Source of the DNA: Taiwanofungus camphoratus
Taxonomy: Eukaryota; Basidiomycota; Agaricomycetes; Polyporales; Taiwanofungaceae
Assembly (NCBI GenBank): GCA_003999685.1
Contig: CP021221.1
Location: 2,046,001 to 2,110,000, forward strand
Reading direction: 5' to 3'
DNA length: 64,000 nt
Positions 10,095-23,775 of this stretch are shown in pieces. Made by a program: the position numbers and the translations under genes. Position 1 is the first letter of the stretch; each line of letters opens with the position of its first letter. The notes under the pieces are model-generated. The model was given only the letters and a program-made list of their open reading frames with translations, ran no database searches and was not told where the DNA came from.

Positions 10095-12707
10095 TCACGG
10101 TCTCCGGGTCCGACTGCCGCTAACATTTTCTCCGTAGAAGTGAATTGCCTGTGCAAATGCGTCTGAACATTCCGGAAACGTACCAAATCTCGCCATCCAG
10201 CTCACCTGCTTATCGAGGAAGTCACGTACTTTACGCTTCAACTGACCGAGTCCACGGTTTTGCAGATCTAGGTCCACCGCAAGTTGTACAAACACATCGA
10301 ACTGGACAGGCTGATATTCAGAGGCAAGCGGTCAAACGGAATCCAACAAAGTGAAGAAAATGAAATACTTCATAGCGGAGAATGCGCAGGTGTAAGGCGT
10401 TGTCCTTCAGTATGGCTTCCTTCAATTTCAGGTTGAAGTCAGACTCTGAGATGCCTTGCTCTTCTGGCCCATTGCTCTGCGCTTCCCGGTCTTGTGCCTT
10501 CTTTGATCGTGATTTCTTTGCCCGAGGTTTCACAGAATTCATTTTCGGAACAGAAGCGATAGTCATTCTTGAGTTATCATTTATCGAAGCGGCTGACTTC
10601 GAGACTTCTGGTGTTCTGCCTTGACCACGCTCTGCTTCCAATTCTAGCAAGTGCGGTTCACGGGGTGGTACAAAGGTTGCTGTACAGTTTGTGTCTTCAA
10701 GGTCCTTTGATACAGGATCGATAAACTGCTCCGGGTCCTCATCAGCGTCAAAATGCAGATACGCATCATCATTAATCCAGTTATTAGAATGCCAGTCATA
10801 TTCACTGCGCATCTCCTGTACATGATCCGCCTGCGCATGTAACACTGATTGAGACATGTGCTGGTCATAGCTAGCCGTAGATGTCGAGCTACGATGCGTG
10901 ACCGATAGGGCACACATATTGTTTGACCGAGTGATATCCTTGATCGTCGATGGAAGCATTGGAACATCGTCTTTTGAGCTTGAAGCCGCCGGTTTTACCA
11001 TCTGAATGTTATCAGTCTAATTCAAACTTACTCTAGCGAGACTGTACTTACCAACCCCACCGCAACAGGAAGCCTTTCGTCAACCGTAGTTCCGTGAAGC
11101 CTACTAGGCGCAAACAATTGTGTCGATAGAGGGACGTCGGGATCGGGCGACGTCAGGGTTGTTTGGGCTGCTTCAGTGTGAGACGGGCATATGGATGCGA
11201 GACCATGGTCTAGCCTGGAGATAGCCACATCCTCAGTGGCAACGAGACCTACGGTCAGCACCCGCTCATCGGTCACGAATCTGCTGGGCGCAAATGCTTG
11301 AGTTGGCGGGAAGGCCACCGACTGAGCATGCCCCGATGATCGAGAGTGATGTTTTGCCAAGACGCTCGTTCCAAAGGCTTGCGTTGGCGGAGGCATCTCA
11401 ACAGTAGCGACTCGAGCAATACGATTATCCTCCCCGCCGAATATATCTTGTTTTGCCATTCCGTCGACTTCAGCTGGAACATCACTGATCAACCTGCGAG
11501 CTTTGTCTAAAATAGCTTCTCGAGTTTGTGTCAAGCTCTTCAAGGTTGTGACAGCTTGATGGCGTTTTCCCTTCTTCCTCGTACCATTATCGCTGAGAAC
11601 ATCTTCCAAGAGTGTTCCCGGGTCTTGCTGTTCTTCATCTACTGGACTAGTGCATTTTCCCTTCCCCTTCCCAGCAGCAGTATCAGAAGAAGCATTCTCT
11701 AGTTCCTTTCGGATAAGAATAGTGATGGTGCTATCTGTCAACGACTTCTTCTTGGCACAGAGCTGGATATGTTTCAACTTTTGAACGACTGTCTTCCTTG
11801 TAGTCCATGCGAGATCACAGCTGACGCATTTAAGTAGTTTGGCCAAGTCGTTTTCGGAAAAGTCTGCAGTCAAGGAACGACCTGCCAAACGAGCAATTTT
11901 TTTGGGTGGACAACCTGGATTTTTTACACTGGCTATAGAACCAGAGCGCGATAGAGTGCCTTTGGACGAAGCACGACTGGATTTGGGAGCGTTGACGTAT
12001 GCGAAACGAGCAATATTGAGACGCGCATCATCGTCACAATCACTTAGAGGTGATTCCTCGTTATTGCTGGACGATACGGGAGGACTGGCTTCTGCAGGAG
12101 AAACGCTATCCCTCTGATGGATGTGACGAGAGGGTGCACTATTCAATAAATCGAGAACAGAAGGCAAGTAGGGATCACTTGTGTCATCTAAAACACCTGC
12201 ATCGAACTAGTGTTCTATCCCGGTGGACACGACACTCACCGTGGACATCAGGGAGCTCTTGGACACGGACACTGTCTATTATACTCCCAGTCGTCGAGCT
12301 ACTATTAAGCAAGGACTTGTCTTCGAGGCGCTTGCGTGAATCAAGTTGTTTCGACGTAGTAACTTTCAGTAGAGATTTAGCACCCATCGCATGTACCTTG
12401 GGATGCCTTCGCCGCTTCACATACCTGTCATGTCGATGTCGATGACGCTAGGTGCGACAGCCACACGGTTGGCTCTCGAGGTGATCATGCTTGGAAATGA
12501 TTCTTCACTATCCGTTAGTTCAATGACTTCGATGTCGGACCGAGGGCGAGCCTGCTCTTTCTTTCTGCGCTTTTTTGAATCTTTTGCTCGCCGCCTGCGC
12601 TCTTCTCTCTCTGGCTCGGAGTCAGCGATGACTTCCATCGCGCTGTGGATGACTTCTAGGGAGTGAAGTGGCTGTTGAAGTTGTAATGCACTTATGGTAA
12701 GGTCCAA
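10095..12707 (-). CDS. SLX4: Structure-specific endonuclease scaffold subunit SLX4
   Basis: Scaffold that pairs with the SLX1 nuclease in Holliday-junction and flap processing. The start at 12707 gives MDLTISALQLQQPLHSLEVI, then acidic/basic low-complexity stretches. A putative zinc-binding segment near 11720-11840 reads CVSCDLAWTTRKTVVQKLKH then CAKK. At the end is a conserved C-terminal domain: LKEAILKDNALHLRILRYE, intron, QPVQFDVFVQLAVDLDLQNR, KRKVRDFLDKQ, intron, AIHFYGENVSG, stop TGA at 10095-10097. That DFLDKQ-I-F domain is the SLX1-binding fold of fungal SLX4. About five exons. The middle is poorly conserved and Ser-rich, as usual for this family. It shares a 327-bp divergent promoter with the importin gene. 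I rate the C-terminal domain as the decisive evidence. Confidence 0.75.
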
Positions 12708-13034
12708 ATGTTGGCAGAATTGAACGAAGAAAGCTTTTGATGTTTCGTTTTGGGCAACGTGAGATTGTAAGAAAGAGGCGCAAGCCAGCGCGTTTCATGC
12801 GATAACGGTGAAATCGTTGAGAACGCGTCGCGATTACAAATATTCAGTGGACACCAAAGTGGACGCGTTGTTCCTGCACTCATCCTCGTTGCCTCGTTGC
12901 AGCACCGTTCTTGACATTCTTGGTACTGACTCATTCAATTTCGAACCCTTTCTGTTTTGTTTGTACTTAGATTTAAGCAGCGATCGCGATTCTTGAAAAT
13001 CCAATCCATCAATCGTTCCTCTCTGTTCCTAACA
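12708..13034. other. Divergent intergenic region between SLX4 and the importin gene
   Basis: These 327 bases separate two genes transcribed away from each other and must hold both promoters. The half next to the importin start is T-rich, as often seen just upstream of fungal start codons. I see no clear TATA box, repeat or RNA gene. Confidence 0.5.
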
Positions 13035-16000
13035 ATGAGACCTGCCCAGCCTGAGACTTTCTCTCCAGAAGAACTCTATAACGTGCTGTGCGGCGCAGCA
13101 TCACAAGACCCTGCTCAAGTGCAAGAGTCTGCCAAAAGATTGAAGGAAATATTAGATCTACCTGGTGCCTTTGACACGCTCTACGAGATTGCAGCACAGA
13201 GAACGGTCCCTTTACCGGTGCGACAGCAAAGTATCATTCAGTTCAAGAATTCTGCTTTGGGTCACTGGCGCTCTCGAAAGTGTGTCTTTTGAACGCTTTT
13301 TGTTAATCGCTCCTAGTCACCCTATTCGAATGGCTGACAGACTTCTCTCGGACGAGCAAAGAGTTCGGATACGGGCACGATGTCTAACTTTGTTGGACGA
13401 ATCTGATGACATCGTAAGCTAATTTGTATTGATGACTGCAGTGTAGATACTCAGATCGCCGCCGCATTATCAGATATCGGAGTGCAATGAAGTCATTGTT
13501 GGAAGGATCTCGCGGCAAGACTTTCCTCAAAATTGGTATGGCATACTTCATGGCACCTGTTTCCATCATCGTGCTAATAACTATTTTAGGCCTTCCCTGG
13601 TCTCCCAATTGATGAGTATAATCAACTCCGGCGTGGAATCACATTGCACAGGCACAATTTCAGTCTCCTCATTACCACTTCGCCGCGGTCTGGAAACATT
13701 GAATGCTATTCTCAAAGAATTCACAAGCGTCAAGATGCCTTCCGGAATTAAAATCATGGGTCAAGTGGGCTCTCTCTTGTTCATGATCGATGATGCATGC
13801 GCTCACGTTTAGTGCAGCTGGCGGAAGATCTGCATCAGACTTTGCAAAACCATTATTCTAGGGTCACAGCGTCCTTCAGTACAACCTTGAATCCGTCTAG
13901 TATTGCACTGCCACGTACCGCTGAAGAACTTCTTTTGGCTCAGCTTCTCTTCAAATGCCTGGTCAAAGTAGCCGTCTGGTCTTGGCACCGGATGGGAGTC
14001 CATCGAGATTATCATAAGTTTGAACCTTGGGCATGTGTTTTAGTCTAGATATCACCTATTTTCGCTAATTTGCACCATCCCGAAGTTGCGAGAGCTGTTC
14101 AAAAGTTCAGCAATGCAACTACAAATGCTTTCGGAACTACGAATCAATCTCCTTCTTGCTCTTCAACCCCTACCAAAAGAGGCAGTTTTACAGCGCTCTG
14201 TAGATATCCTCACTCGGCATGTGTATCTATTCGGTAAATTGTTTCGTCGCATGCAGCAGCTCTCAGTCAGCCAGTTTGTTGCACTGCCCATGTGCAGTGA
14301 TTTGGTGATGTATTACTGGAGCAAAGTAGTGCAAGCTTCAGATGCCCCTTCGGAGTATATCGCAGGTATAACGCTGATTGTAGTTTCTTCCACTTATCCT
14401 GATCATACCTTCTTGTTCAGATACACCAGTCGCAATCCTACCTGTCCGTTTCCTGGTTCAGGCTATGACATTATTCAAAGACAGTCTAGCGCAGTGGGCA
14501 CCGGTGCGGAAAGATGGATCCGAGAATGCAACGGGTATATTCATGATCCGGAATAGCCAAGCTATGGCTGACGCATGCATTATCCCCACCTTTAGTACTA
14601 CCCAAGGAATTTGTAGAGGGCGCTGTCCGACTGCTTGTTACTCGATTTATTCCGTTGAATCCAGCTGATTTGGAGGAGTGGATGGCCGATCCGGAAGGGT
14701 GGGTGAATGTGGAGGAGCAGGACAACGAACAATGGGTGTTTGAGATCCGTGTACGCTTACAACTATGTTCTTCTATCCTTGGACTCACTGCCACTATTCT
14801 ATTACGGTCTCGGTGGCCTCTCAGCCTTGCGCGGAACGTGTTCTTATGTCACTTGCTAATCAATATCGTCAATATGTCACTCCGCTTCTGGCGACAACAT
14901 TCGGGCAAGTTGCTGGTTTGTGCAAAACGGTTTCTAGTCCCTGGCGACTTTCTGATCACCTACAAAGGGCAACGCAGTGTAGATCTGACGAGCGTAATTC
15001 AGAAGGAAGCTCTGTATTGTGCCATCGGTCGTTGTGCAAGTCGTTTGAAAGAATCCATACCTTTTGATGAATGGCTCGAACATACGTTGGTTGCTGAAGC
15101 TCAAGATACCAATCCTAAGTCGGTAGTCAGAGTCTACATTTTGTAACATTCGTTCTGATTTTGCATTGTACCCGTTCTAGTTACCCGATTCTAAAGCGTC
15201 GAATAGCCTGGGTCATTGGGAAATGGGTCTCTGACATGTGCTCGCCTGCCAACAACCCGAAAATTTGGCAAATACTCGTATATCTTCTTCAAGACCGGGG
15301 ATCCGGCACGGATGAAGTAGTTCGATTGACAGCGGCCATTGCTTTGCGAGAGTGTGTTGACGTGAGTCTATGCCTTGACTAGGGATAAGTTGATGTTTAC
15401 CTTTTGATGGTCTAGACCGTAGATTTTGATATCGATACCTTCGCTCCATTCTTACCTACTGCAGTAAACCAGTTGGTACGACTGACAGCTGAGGCTGATA
15501 CATTGGAGAGTAAGCGTCGTATTGCCAGTAGTCTCAACGCTGTCATAGAACGGGCGGGTCCTCTCGTATGATCTCTAACTATCTACTGAATCTATGCCAA
15601 CACCTGATCGTCCTAGATTGTCCCGCTAATGGAAAATGTAGCTGAGCCAATTCCTCAACTTTGTAAGTCGAGATATTTGTTGACTGGTTGTTCGGACGTC
15701 ACAAGATATTGGCATCGCAGGGACTTCTGCTGGCGAAGATTGGCTATTCAAAGCGTCTTTGCTGGGAACAGTGACGAAACTCATCGAGGTACTCGGCACA
15801 TTCTGTGACCTTCCTCACGCTGATGTCGCTGCTGACCATAGTCTGCTGGAGAACACTCAAGCCCTCTAAGTGTTCTCGTTGTTCCATTGGTCCGAGATAG
15901 TTTTTCACCTCGTGTATGCCTTTTTTTCCTACTGTTTCTCGACTATTCACACTCGTTCAGGCTCAGGTGCAATTAGATGAGGATGCTCTGATTCTTTGGC

Positions 16001-17252
16001 AAGCCGCGCTTCGGAATTTTGTCACTCTCAAGATCGTTGATAGCAGACCTGAATTATTCGACCTATTTCCTCTGGCCGTTTCACTGTTATCGGAGAATCT
16101 GGACTTACTAGGAAAGATAGTCGGTATTATCGAATCATACTTTTTGCTTAATGCAGTACAAGTGCTTCAGGTAAGTGGTACGTCTCAGCTATAGGGACTT
16201 TACGGCTTACAATTTGCAGTCATATGCTCTGGATTTATTCCGTGCGTTGTCCAAGGCAATGAGCCAAGCACTTTCCGTCAATGTTACGAACATGGCAACT
16301 GCTTTGAACTTGCTGTTCCAGCTTTCGCCGTCATCGTTATGGGGCGAGACTTTGCACCTCTCAGGCTTGTTCGCTATGGTTGTAAAGACTCTTGTCGATG
16401 ATAAGGTGTGTTTCTGGTCTTATACCCAGCTGGCTAGTTTGAAGGATTCATTTAGCCGTTGTGCAGTCTTCTACGTCGGTATTGACAGAATATATATATC
16501 TCCTCGCACGCATGGCGCTTGCAGACAAATATATGTTCCTACAGCTAATATCTGCCACAGCGGCGTCTCAAAACACCACTGAATCGGTCCTGTACATGGG
16601 TGTCCTTGATCAATGGTGGACTCGAGTCTGTATCGTGATCATTCTCCTCATCGTTTGAATGCTCATAACTGTATTTTTAGTTTGACAACATGTCCGAACC
16701 TCGCCACCGAAAGCTTACTGCTATGGGAATCGCAAATCTTGTTTCGACCGGTCGTCATGAGGTGTTGGAACGACTTCATTCAGAGATCTTTAATCTCTGG
16801 GTAGATGTGTTCGGGGAAATCAGAGAAGCCCAGACTGATGGGTGAGTGCTCGCTACCACTGGGATCACCCGGTATAGTGTTCCTCCATAACAGATGCTCA
16901 CGCGGCTCACAGGAGTTCTTTGGCGCTTTACTGGGATCAGCCGACAAGTTCGTTCTATTCAGGTTCAGAAGGAACGCCCGAGTACGATCGTCGAAAAGTG
17001 GTACGTGATTAATGGTGCTTACGCGCCCCCCTGACTTAGTCGAGTTGGCTTCTGCCTCCCCAAATTTCGATATAGCTATACGACAATGATCCTGTACGCA
17101 CAACACAGCTTACGACCTTTGTCGCCGCTCGTTTGCAAGAGGCCGAGATGGCATGTGGTGGAGCGGTCAATCTGCAGACTAAATATCTGGCGAAGGCGGA
17201 TCCATTGGTTCTGAAACAGATTCAGGCAGAGCTGGCGGGCAAACAAAGCTGA
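13035..17252 (+). CDS. KAP120: Importin-beta family nuclear transport receptor, KAP120/importin-11 type
   Basis: Karyopherin that carries cargo through nuclear pores in a Ran-dependent way. The start at 13035 gives MRPAQPETFSPEELYNVLCG. It is followed by the importin-beta N-terminal pattern: a helix ending QVQESAKRLKEILDLPGAFD, then PVRQQSIIQFKNSALGHWRS. Exons continue as amphipathic HEAT-like helices, for example ESIPFDEWLEHTLVAEAQ, LKRRIAWVIGKWVSDMCSP and DEVVRLTAAIALRECVD. The end is a charged helix (TFVAARLQEAEMACGGAVNL) and KADPLVLKQIQAELAGKQS, stop at 17250-17252. Roughly 15 exons, about 1000 residues, usual for the family. The RRIAWVIGKW and VRLTAAIALR blocks fit importin-11/KAP120 better than other karyopherins. 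Assignment to that subfamily is from memory of the motifs. Confidence 0.8.
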
Positions 17253-17498
17253 GTCATAGTACCGCTGCCGCCGTCGTAAGTCCGACACTCTTATGATATT
17301 GCTCGCGCTGATCATGCTGCTAGCTTCATTGTGTGTCTAAAGGCTTGATCCAGAGTAAATATGGAGTCGCGTCACTGATACATTCGCAACATCTATCCAT
17401 TTACATCTATTCCATATCGGCCTCAGTAATCAGTACCTACATAATAACAATAACAATGTCTTGCCCTACTCCACTGCCCCAGGAATAGATTGATCCAG

Positions 17499-19620
17499 TC
17501 ATTTTGGTTTTCCGAAGAACTTCATAAGATTTCCTTGGCCCCCGCCTCTCGACGACCCAGTCGACCTTCTGCTTTTTAAGCCATCGGAATCTCTGGGAAC
17601 CTTACTCTGACGGGTGGACTCCTTTGTAGTCTTGCCCTTCGGTTTTGGCTTTGCAGGTGTATCCGACTCTTCGCCCTCATCAATGGACTCGTATGATGAA
17701 TAATCCTCCGTCGCTGTACGGCCAACATCATGAGTTTAGGTCAGTATCCCCGACTCAATGGACACACCTATATATCCTCTATTGTCTACGCTCGTTCTAC
17801 TCTTCATCACTCTCCTTTTCTTCAGACCATTCCTTCCTACAGGAATGACTTTCTTCTCCTTTTTCTTTCGTGGCTTGGTCTTGATAGGAACTGACTCTGG
17901 ATCGCTCATCACCTCTGTATCATCGTTCTGAGTTTCTTCCAGTTCTGGCTGACTCTCTTGTCCAGGGTGGGATGCTTTAATGACTTCATCTATTCTACCA
18001 TCAATTTGCACACTCAAGGATCGGATCAGGTCCAGAGTGCTTACCGTCATCGATGTCCATCATTGCCCTGAGACTCATTTCGACCTCTGATGCGGTAGAT
18101 TCCCGTGACAGAGACTTTGCCCTCGCATTTGCCCGACTATGCGTCAATTGACGAGATATCTGAGATTCTTCGTCGTCTTCGTCTGATAATATGACACTCT
18201 TTTTCAACCTTGTGCCGTTTATGGCCAGAATGGAGCGAGATGGAGGCGTCTCCTCTTCTGAATCAGACATTGTAGGTAGAACTGATTTGCGCTTCGTGCC
18301 TCTCTTTCAGACAGACTTCAGCATGCCGGAATCACGAGAAGGCTAGGCGAGAGACGTACCTTAGACTCGGTCTTCGTGAGACTATCCACTTCAGGCGGGC
18401 TGGTGCGGATAGCTCCTTTCTTTGCTTTGGATGCGGACGACTGTTTCCCCTTGCTGTTGGCCACTGTCTCCTTGGCAGTCTTTTCATGAACCTCTTCATC
18501 TCGCTCCTCTTTCTCTTTCTGCTGCCACTTGACCTTCCCCTTGTCATCTTTCTGCACCTCCTCTATAACCTTCACTCTTGCCTCGTCTTTCTGTTTCGGT
18601 CTTGCTTTGCTCCAATCAAGAGTACCAGCCGGTTTTATCTTCTGTGTGGCCGGCTTTTCTTCCTTTGGTTTCGTATCTGCCTGAGTTTCTGTCTTCGCCT
18701 TACTTTCCTTTGCGGAAGTTAATGTCTGTTTCTCGGTGATTGTGGCTTTCGCTTTTGATGACGATGCAACTGAAGGCATGGGTTTGCCTGTCTGTACGTT
18801 GTGAGAGGGCCATGTTATGAAATGCATCCAGTCGAGATGAGCTTGGATGGAACATACGTGTACTTGAGACCCGACAATCCGGCCAAGCAGCACTGAAGAC
18901 TCGAGAGATATCTTGGCGTCGGCTTCGTACACCTTCTCTGAAGGCCCGCATATCAGTCCAGCATCCTAAAGAGCACGCCGAACTGTGAGATACACGGAAA
19001 TGGTGACAATGCCACGTCTAGTGCTCACAACCAATGCTGATGGCGATAGGCTGTAAACATGCTGAGAGAAAATTCGAATATACTGAGATTTCGCGCCTAT
19101 GCAACATGTGTATGTGAGTCCAAGACTGTGGTTGGTGTTTAAATAACAAAGGCTCACTCTCCAAGTCGTTTTCACCGACGAGCAGTACTTTCGTTGTTGG
19201 CACGGTATCACCATCTTGTTCTTTATCATGATCCTCAACTACATCCATGTCCAGGTCCATACCGTCTTTTCCCTGCGTCGAAGGACCGTGTGGTATCTTT
19301 GACGAGGCCACTTCTCCCGTCAGTAAGTAGGTCGCGTGGGCAGCCTCAGTTGTGCCCTTCGATGCAGCATGGTATGCAGCGAGCTCGCTGCACATAAGTG
19401 GACAATATTAATGGTTGTACGGAACCTTTCAAAGTGCTAGTTCACGTACTTCTTCGCCGCGTTTACATGGATGTTAAATTGGCGACTGAGAGCGCGGAAT
19501 GTGACCTGTCGAGGCCTTCTTCGATTACGCTGAAACAGCTTGAAGAACTCTTGATTAACGCACCACTTTTCTCTCTATTGATATTTGCTTGGTCAGATAA
19601 TCGTTGATTCCGGTACTCAT
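17499..19620 (-). CDS. POLD3: DNA polymerase delta subunit 3 (Cdc27/Pol32)
   Basis: Accessory subunit that links polymerase delta to PCNA. Exon 1 at 19620 gives MSTGINDYLTKQISIERKV. After an intron come VTFRALSRQFNIHVNAAKK and then ELAAYHAASKGTTEAAHATY, the winged-helix N-terminus of the family. The middle is Lys/Glu/Ser-rich and holds GTLDWSKARPKQ, a block seen in POLD3 homologues. The acidic tail carries KKRRVMKSRTSVDNRGY. The extreme C-terminus is a PCNA-interaction (PIP) box, QGNLMKFFGKPK, with stop at 17499-17501. About seven exons. The wrong-frame start at 19690 was rejected because only the ATG at 19620 keeps the DYLTKQ block. It is convergent with the importin gene and downstream of PEX2 on the same strand; its promoter must lie in the 190 bp between. 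Confidence 0.88.
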
Positions 19621-19809
19621 AAAGAAGACTATCCCAGCGTCGCAGAGGTGAAGGAGAAGTCAGTAACGCGTTTAGCCGAGACGCGTCCAACGCGCGGTCA
19701 TGATGGCACGCGTTTGTGGCTGCAGATGCAGATCACTCGTTGCTGTATCAAGTGGAAATTGTAGGCCATCGAGTGTACACGAGACGGCGAAGACATCATC
19801 CAAATGATA

Positions 19810-21408
19810 TCACTCAGATAATCCCGACTCGCTATAGCTGCCTACACTTCCGCTCATGTCTGTAAATTCCATGTCCTCGCTGCCATACTCAAACTCCAAT
19901 TCGTCCTCGCCATCATCCACACCGCTCTCATAGTCCGGCCCGTCCACCTCTGCTTCCACCCTGTCTGCGCCCGTGACCCCTTCGCCGCAACGCAAACATT
20001 GCCATTGTGTTCCGCCGGGGCCAAGACCAGTGCGCTCCTCCGCAGTACGTAGCATACGATCTGACAGACAGTAGTAGCAGTAAACATGCCCACAGGAAGT
20101 CACATAAGCGGTTTGTATAGGATGCATGGGGGGTTCATCGCTTGATTCCGTAGTATCATCCGCAGAAACGGCGTTTGCGGAAGAAGTTGAGGCGGTGGGG
20201 TATACAGCCGTGAGGGACGTCAGCGCGTTAGCAGGATCAGCGAAATTGAGGTTTGTGGATGCGTTCTCGGCACAGATAGCACATTGGTCCAAGGAGAGCG
20301 CCCAGTATTTTCCTCTCCGGGTTTGCTTTGTAGCATGGACATCGTCTCGGGGTATTTGCCATAGAGAGCGTACAGGTTTCGGCAAGAGAGATGACGGGTT
20401 GAGGCTTGATACAAGGGTCGCAACCCGGCGTCGTAAAGCCCGAGTATTGATGAGCGGCAGCAGGAATAGCAGGAATTCCTTCGGCGAGAGATTTAGTGCG
20501 CCACATGGAAAGAAATCGAAGTCGGCACTCACAGTGAATGCGTGCCAGACCATTTGACGATTCATGAACTCGTAGGAGACATCCCGTCTAGCGAGCTTGC
20601 GTGCTGAGACTAGTCTCATCTTGAGCAATCTATCCACCACTGTACGATATCTGATCGTAACACATCGGAACTCTTCAGCTGTGTTCTCGAGACGTGGGTA
20701 GATATTGTCAACGCTTACCTACCGTCCCACAGGAAAGCCACGAAATTTAACAGTCCGAGTACACTATGGGCGAGCTCAAGGCGGGATAGGACTTCCCATG
20801 CCTTGCGCCGCCTGTCTGATGTGGGCGCATCAGGCCACGCGTGAGATAACGCATGTACGCGCAGACGCGTATGAGAATACGGGACGAGCAAAGTCAGGAC
20901 GCCGTGTACAAGAAGCGTGCGACGAGGGAGCCCTGAAGCTACTGAGGTTAAGTGCTCCATAGTCTAAGCCAACCCTGAACGTGCGTACCGGCCGCGGTTC
21001 CACCCCCTGACACGGCATACTTGAGTCCCTGAAGCGTCGCTCCATAGCTTGCTCCGTTATTCCAGACGGAGAGCTTGTAAAGTGTGAGTTGTATGAGCAG
21101 GGCCAGCTCCGGCTCGAACCTTGACTTCCAAGCGGACTGCACGGGATACTCGTTCAGATCATCGCTGAGTAGTGCGCCAGAAGACAACAAACATTGACGA
21201 GAGCCAGTGCCCTCGTGAGGGGTTCCTTCAGTATCTGACCAAGTTCTTGGTCGAGGAGCTCTGCATCAAGCTGCCCGACGCGTGTGATGCGGGGGGAAGG
21301 AGACTGCGTGGAAAGCAGCGAGTCCCTTATCTGCGAAAGCCGTGGTTGCGCATTTTCCCAAGCTTGCTGCCAGGACTGGGGAATAGTCGAAGACACAGGA
21401 GATGACAT
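19810..21408 (-). CDS. PEX2: Peroxisome biogenesis RING-finger protein PEX2
   Basis: One of the three RING E3 ligases of the peroxisomal membrane that ubiquitinate the import receptor PEX5. The start at 21408 gives MSSPVSSTIPQSWQQAWENA, then RVGQLDAELLDQELGQILKE, the typical Pex2/12 N-terminal block. Later exons give YPVQSAWKSRFEPELALLIQ and SVWNNGASYGATLQGLKYA, followed by the membrane region. The C-terminal RING reads CAIC, then TSCGHVYCYYCL, then CLRCG, which supplies the zinc ligands. A long acidic tail ends at 19810. About five exons. The long spacer between the first two RING ligand pairs (about 60 residues, Ser/Ala-rich) is larger than in yeast. It is divergent from FRS2, with starts 238 bp apart. 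Confidence 0.88.
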
Positions 21409-21645
21409 GAACTACTATCGTTCATCTTCGTGAATATGACTGGCAGCTTGAGCGTTCAGCGATCGTTTCTCACCGCACGTGAGCGTCCATCTCAAATCCC
21501 TTCCCCGACTCGCGTTCTATTTCCGAGTCAATAACACTGTATTCCAGACACAAGTTGGTGTCGCCATCCGTCAGATTGAGCTCTCGCTGAGTGTGGTAAA
21601 AGTCCTGTTCACCTCTTTCCTTACACCGAATTAGTAGGCTACCCT

Positions 21646-23775
21646 ATGGCAGAAGCGATACAACAACTTGTCCTGGATACCCTCGAGAGATCGGGCACCA
21701 TCCTGGACACTCGGACATTAACCCTGCCAGGTCAATCAGAACCCGCTGCCAGCCATGACTCGCAAATCATCATCCTGGGTGCCCTAAATTCGCTCTCCAG
21801 CCGTGAAGTAAGTACCTTCACAAGTCATCAGAGTAGGACGATACAAATCATATGCATAGATGATTACATATATCACACAAGAGACAGTCTCACATGTACT
21901 CACTCCGGAGGGCGCGCAGATAGCTCTCCAAGGATCTCACGAGGCTCGTGTATGGGCAGCCGTACCTGTGAAAGGGCAGGGAACACCTATCACCCCGAAG
22001 CAGCTGGAGCAACAGGTGGGCTCTGAGACTGCTAAGATTGGTCAGGGTCGTGCTTTCAAGAACAAATGGATAGGAAAAGAAGGGGACGGTCTAGTCAAAT
22101 TAGTGGGTTTTCGATCTCAAAATCTAAATAAGTTAAATCGAAATAGAAATTACTACAGGCGTCATCCATACAAGATGCTACACAACTGGAGATGCGAGAA
22201 GTGGATTCCACAGGAACGCTCAAAGCTGGAGAGAAAGCTCTTGCGGAACTCAGAAAGCGCAAATTAATCATGCAAAAGTAGTCGCTATCTCAATTTTATC
22301 GTTATGTCCGCCACTTACCGTTTTCGACAGGAAGGGCCATTGGTTCACCGTACACAAGGGTCCAAATTTCAGCACTTCTATAGCGAAATTGGAGACAGAC
22401 TTAACGTTAGATATGATTGCGTCGTAAGTCATACAACCGTTTATATTAACATTCGGTGGATGTCTGACATTCTTAACAGAGGTTCATGGAAGAATGCGAA
22501 CTTCAAAAAGTATAATTTCGAAGCGGAAGGGCTGCCCACCGATGGTGGCGCCCTCCATCCACTACTCAAAGTCCGTGAGGAAATAAGAAACATTTTCTTG
22601 GAGATGGGGTATGCTAAACATCTTGGGATCACCCCTTCCCTCTGAATAAATGGTTGTCCTCAGTTTCGCGGAGATGCCAACATCATCCTTCGTCGAATCC
22701 GGCTTCTGGTGTTTTGATGCGTTATTCGTGCCACAGCAGCATCCTGCTCGTGAGGTGCAGGATACTTTTTATCTTTCAGGTGACCATACGCGTGAATTTG
22801 TTACGCAACAGATAACTTAGAACTTATTATCCAGATCCGTCTACTTCACTCCCACCACCCGCCGATTACTACAGCCGCGTCTCAAAGGTACACGAACAAG
22901 GTGGATATGGCTCAACAGGTTATCGAGCACCCTGGTCCGAGGAGGAGACTCGAAAGCTTCTCCTCCGTACACACACTACCGCATCCTCTGCTTCGATGCT
23001 GTACAAACTGGCCGCTGCGTGCAGAGGAGAAAGTGCAGATACCTCGGTCGACAAAGAGGCAGCACACCCCGGCTCCTCGAGAGGTGATGCGAAGAAGGAC
23101 GGTGATGACGGGTTCAAGCCCGCTAAGTTGTTCAGTATCGACCGCGTCTTCAGGAACGAGACCATGGATGCGACACACCTGGCGGAGTTCCACCAGGTCG
23201 AAGGTGTCGTTGCTGATCGGGGCTTGACATTAGCCGATCTAATCGGTGAGTTGCTTCCACCCTACAGCCTCGCGCTGGACTTTCTTGACCATGCATACCT
23301 TCAGGATTCATGAGGGTTTTCTTTAAGAAGATGGGAATCGAGAACCTCAGGTTCAAGCCCGCGTATAACCCTTACACGGAGGTTTGTGGCGTTCTAGTCC
23401 ATTTCAATCTTGACTAGTTGCTCACGTCTTGACTCACTCGATCAATTTATGCCTCGCTGCCCTTCAGCCGTCACTCGAAATCTTTGCCTTCCACCCTCAA
23501 CTAGGCAAATGGGTCGAGGTTGGCAATAGTGGCATGTTCCGTCCGGAGATGCTGGAGCCCATGGGCTTCCCCAAGGATGTACACGTACACGGATGGGGCA
23601 TCGGGCTTGAAAGGCCTACAATGATCCGGTACGTTTCCGCATCCGGTCGGAAGATTTGGTTTTTGACCGAATGCTATGCTCGATATTCAGATACGGGATA
23701 AGCAACATCCGGACGCTAGTCGGCCACAAGGTGTCGATTGAGGGTGTAGAACAATCACCCGCAGTCATGTTCTGA
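21646..23775 (+). CDS. FRS2: Cytosolic phenylalanyl-tRNA synthetase alpha subunit
   Basis: Catalytic subunit of the (alpha-beta)2 enzyme that charges tRNA-Phe. The start at 21646 gives [20 protein letters not shown]. Spliced exons continue with [20 protein letters not shown], a winged-helix block, then [20 protein letters not shown]. The catalytic core has [45 protein letters not shown], then [10 protein letters not shown](T/S)[10 protein letters not shown] (motif 2). Near the end is [11 protein letters not shown] (motif 3), followed by [17 protein letters not shown] and stop at 23773-23775. About ten exons. All class II motifs are present, so the enzyme looks intact. The beta subunit gene lies about 15 kb downstream on the other strand. 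Convergent with the transporter gene. Confidence 0.93.

Noticed and set aside
19463-19690. Alternative start of POLD3 at 19690
   Set aside because: Its frame does not contain the DYLTKQ and VTFRALSR blocks; the ATG at 19620 does.
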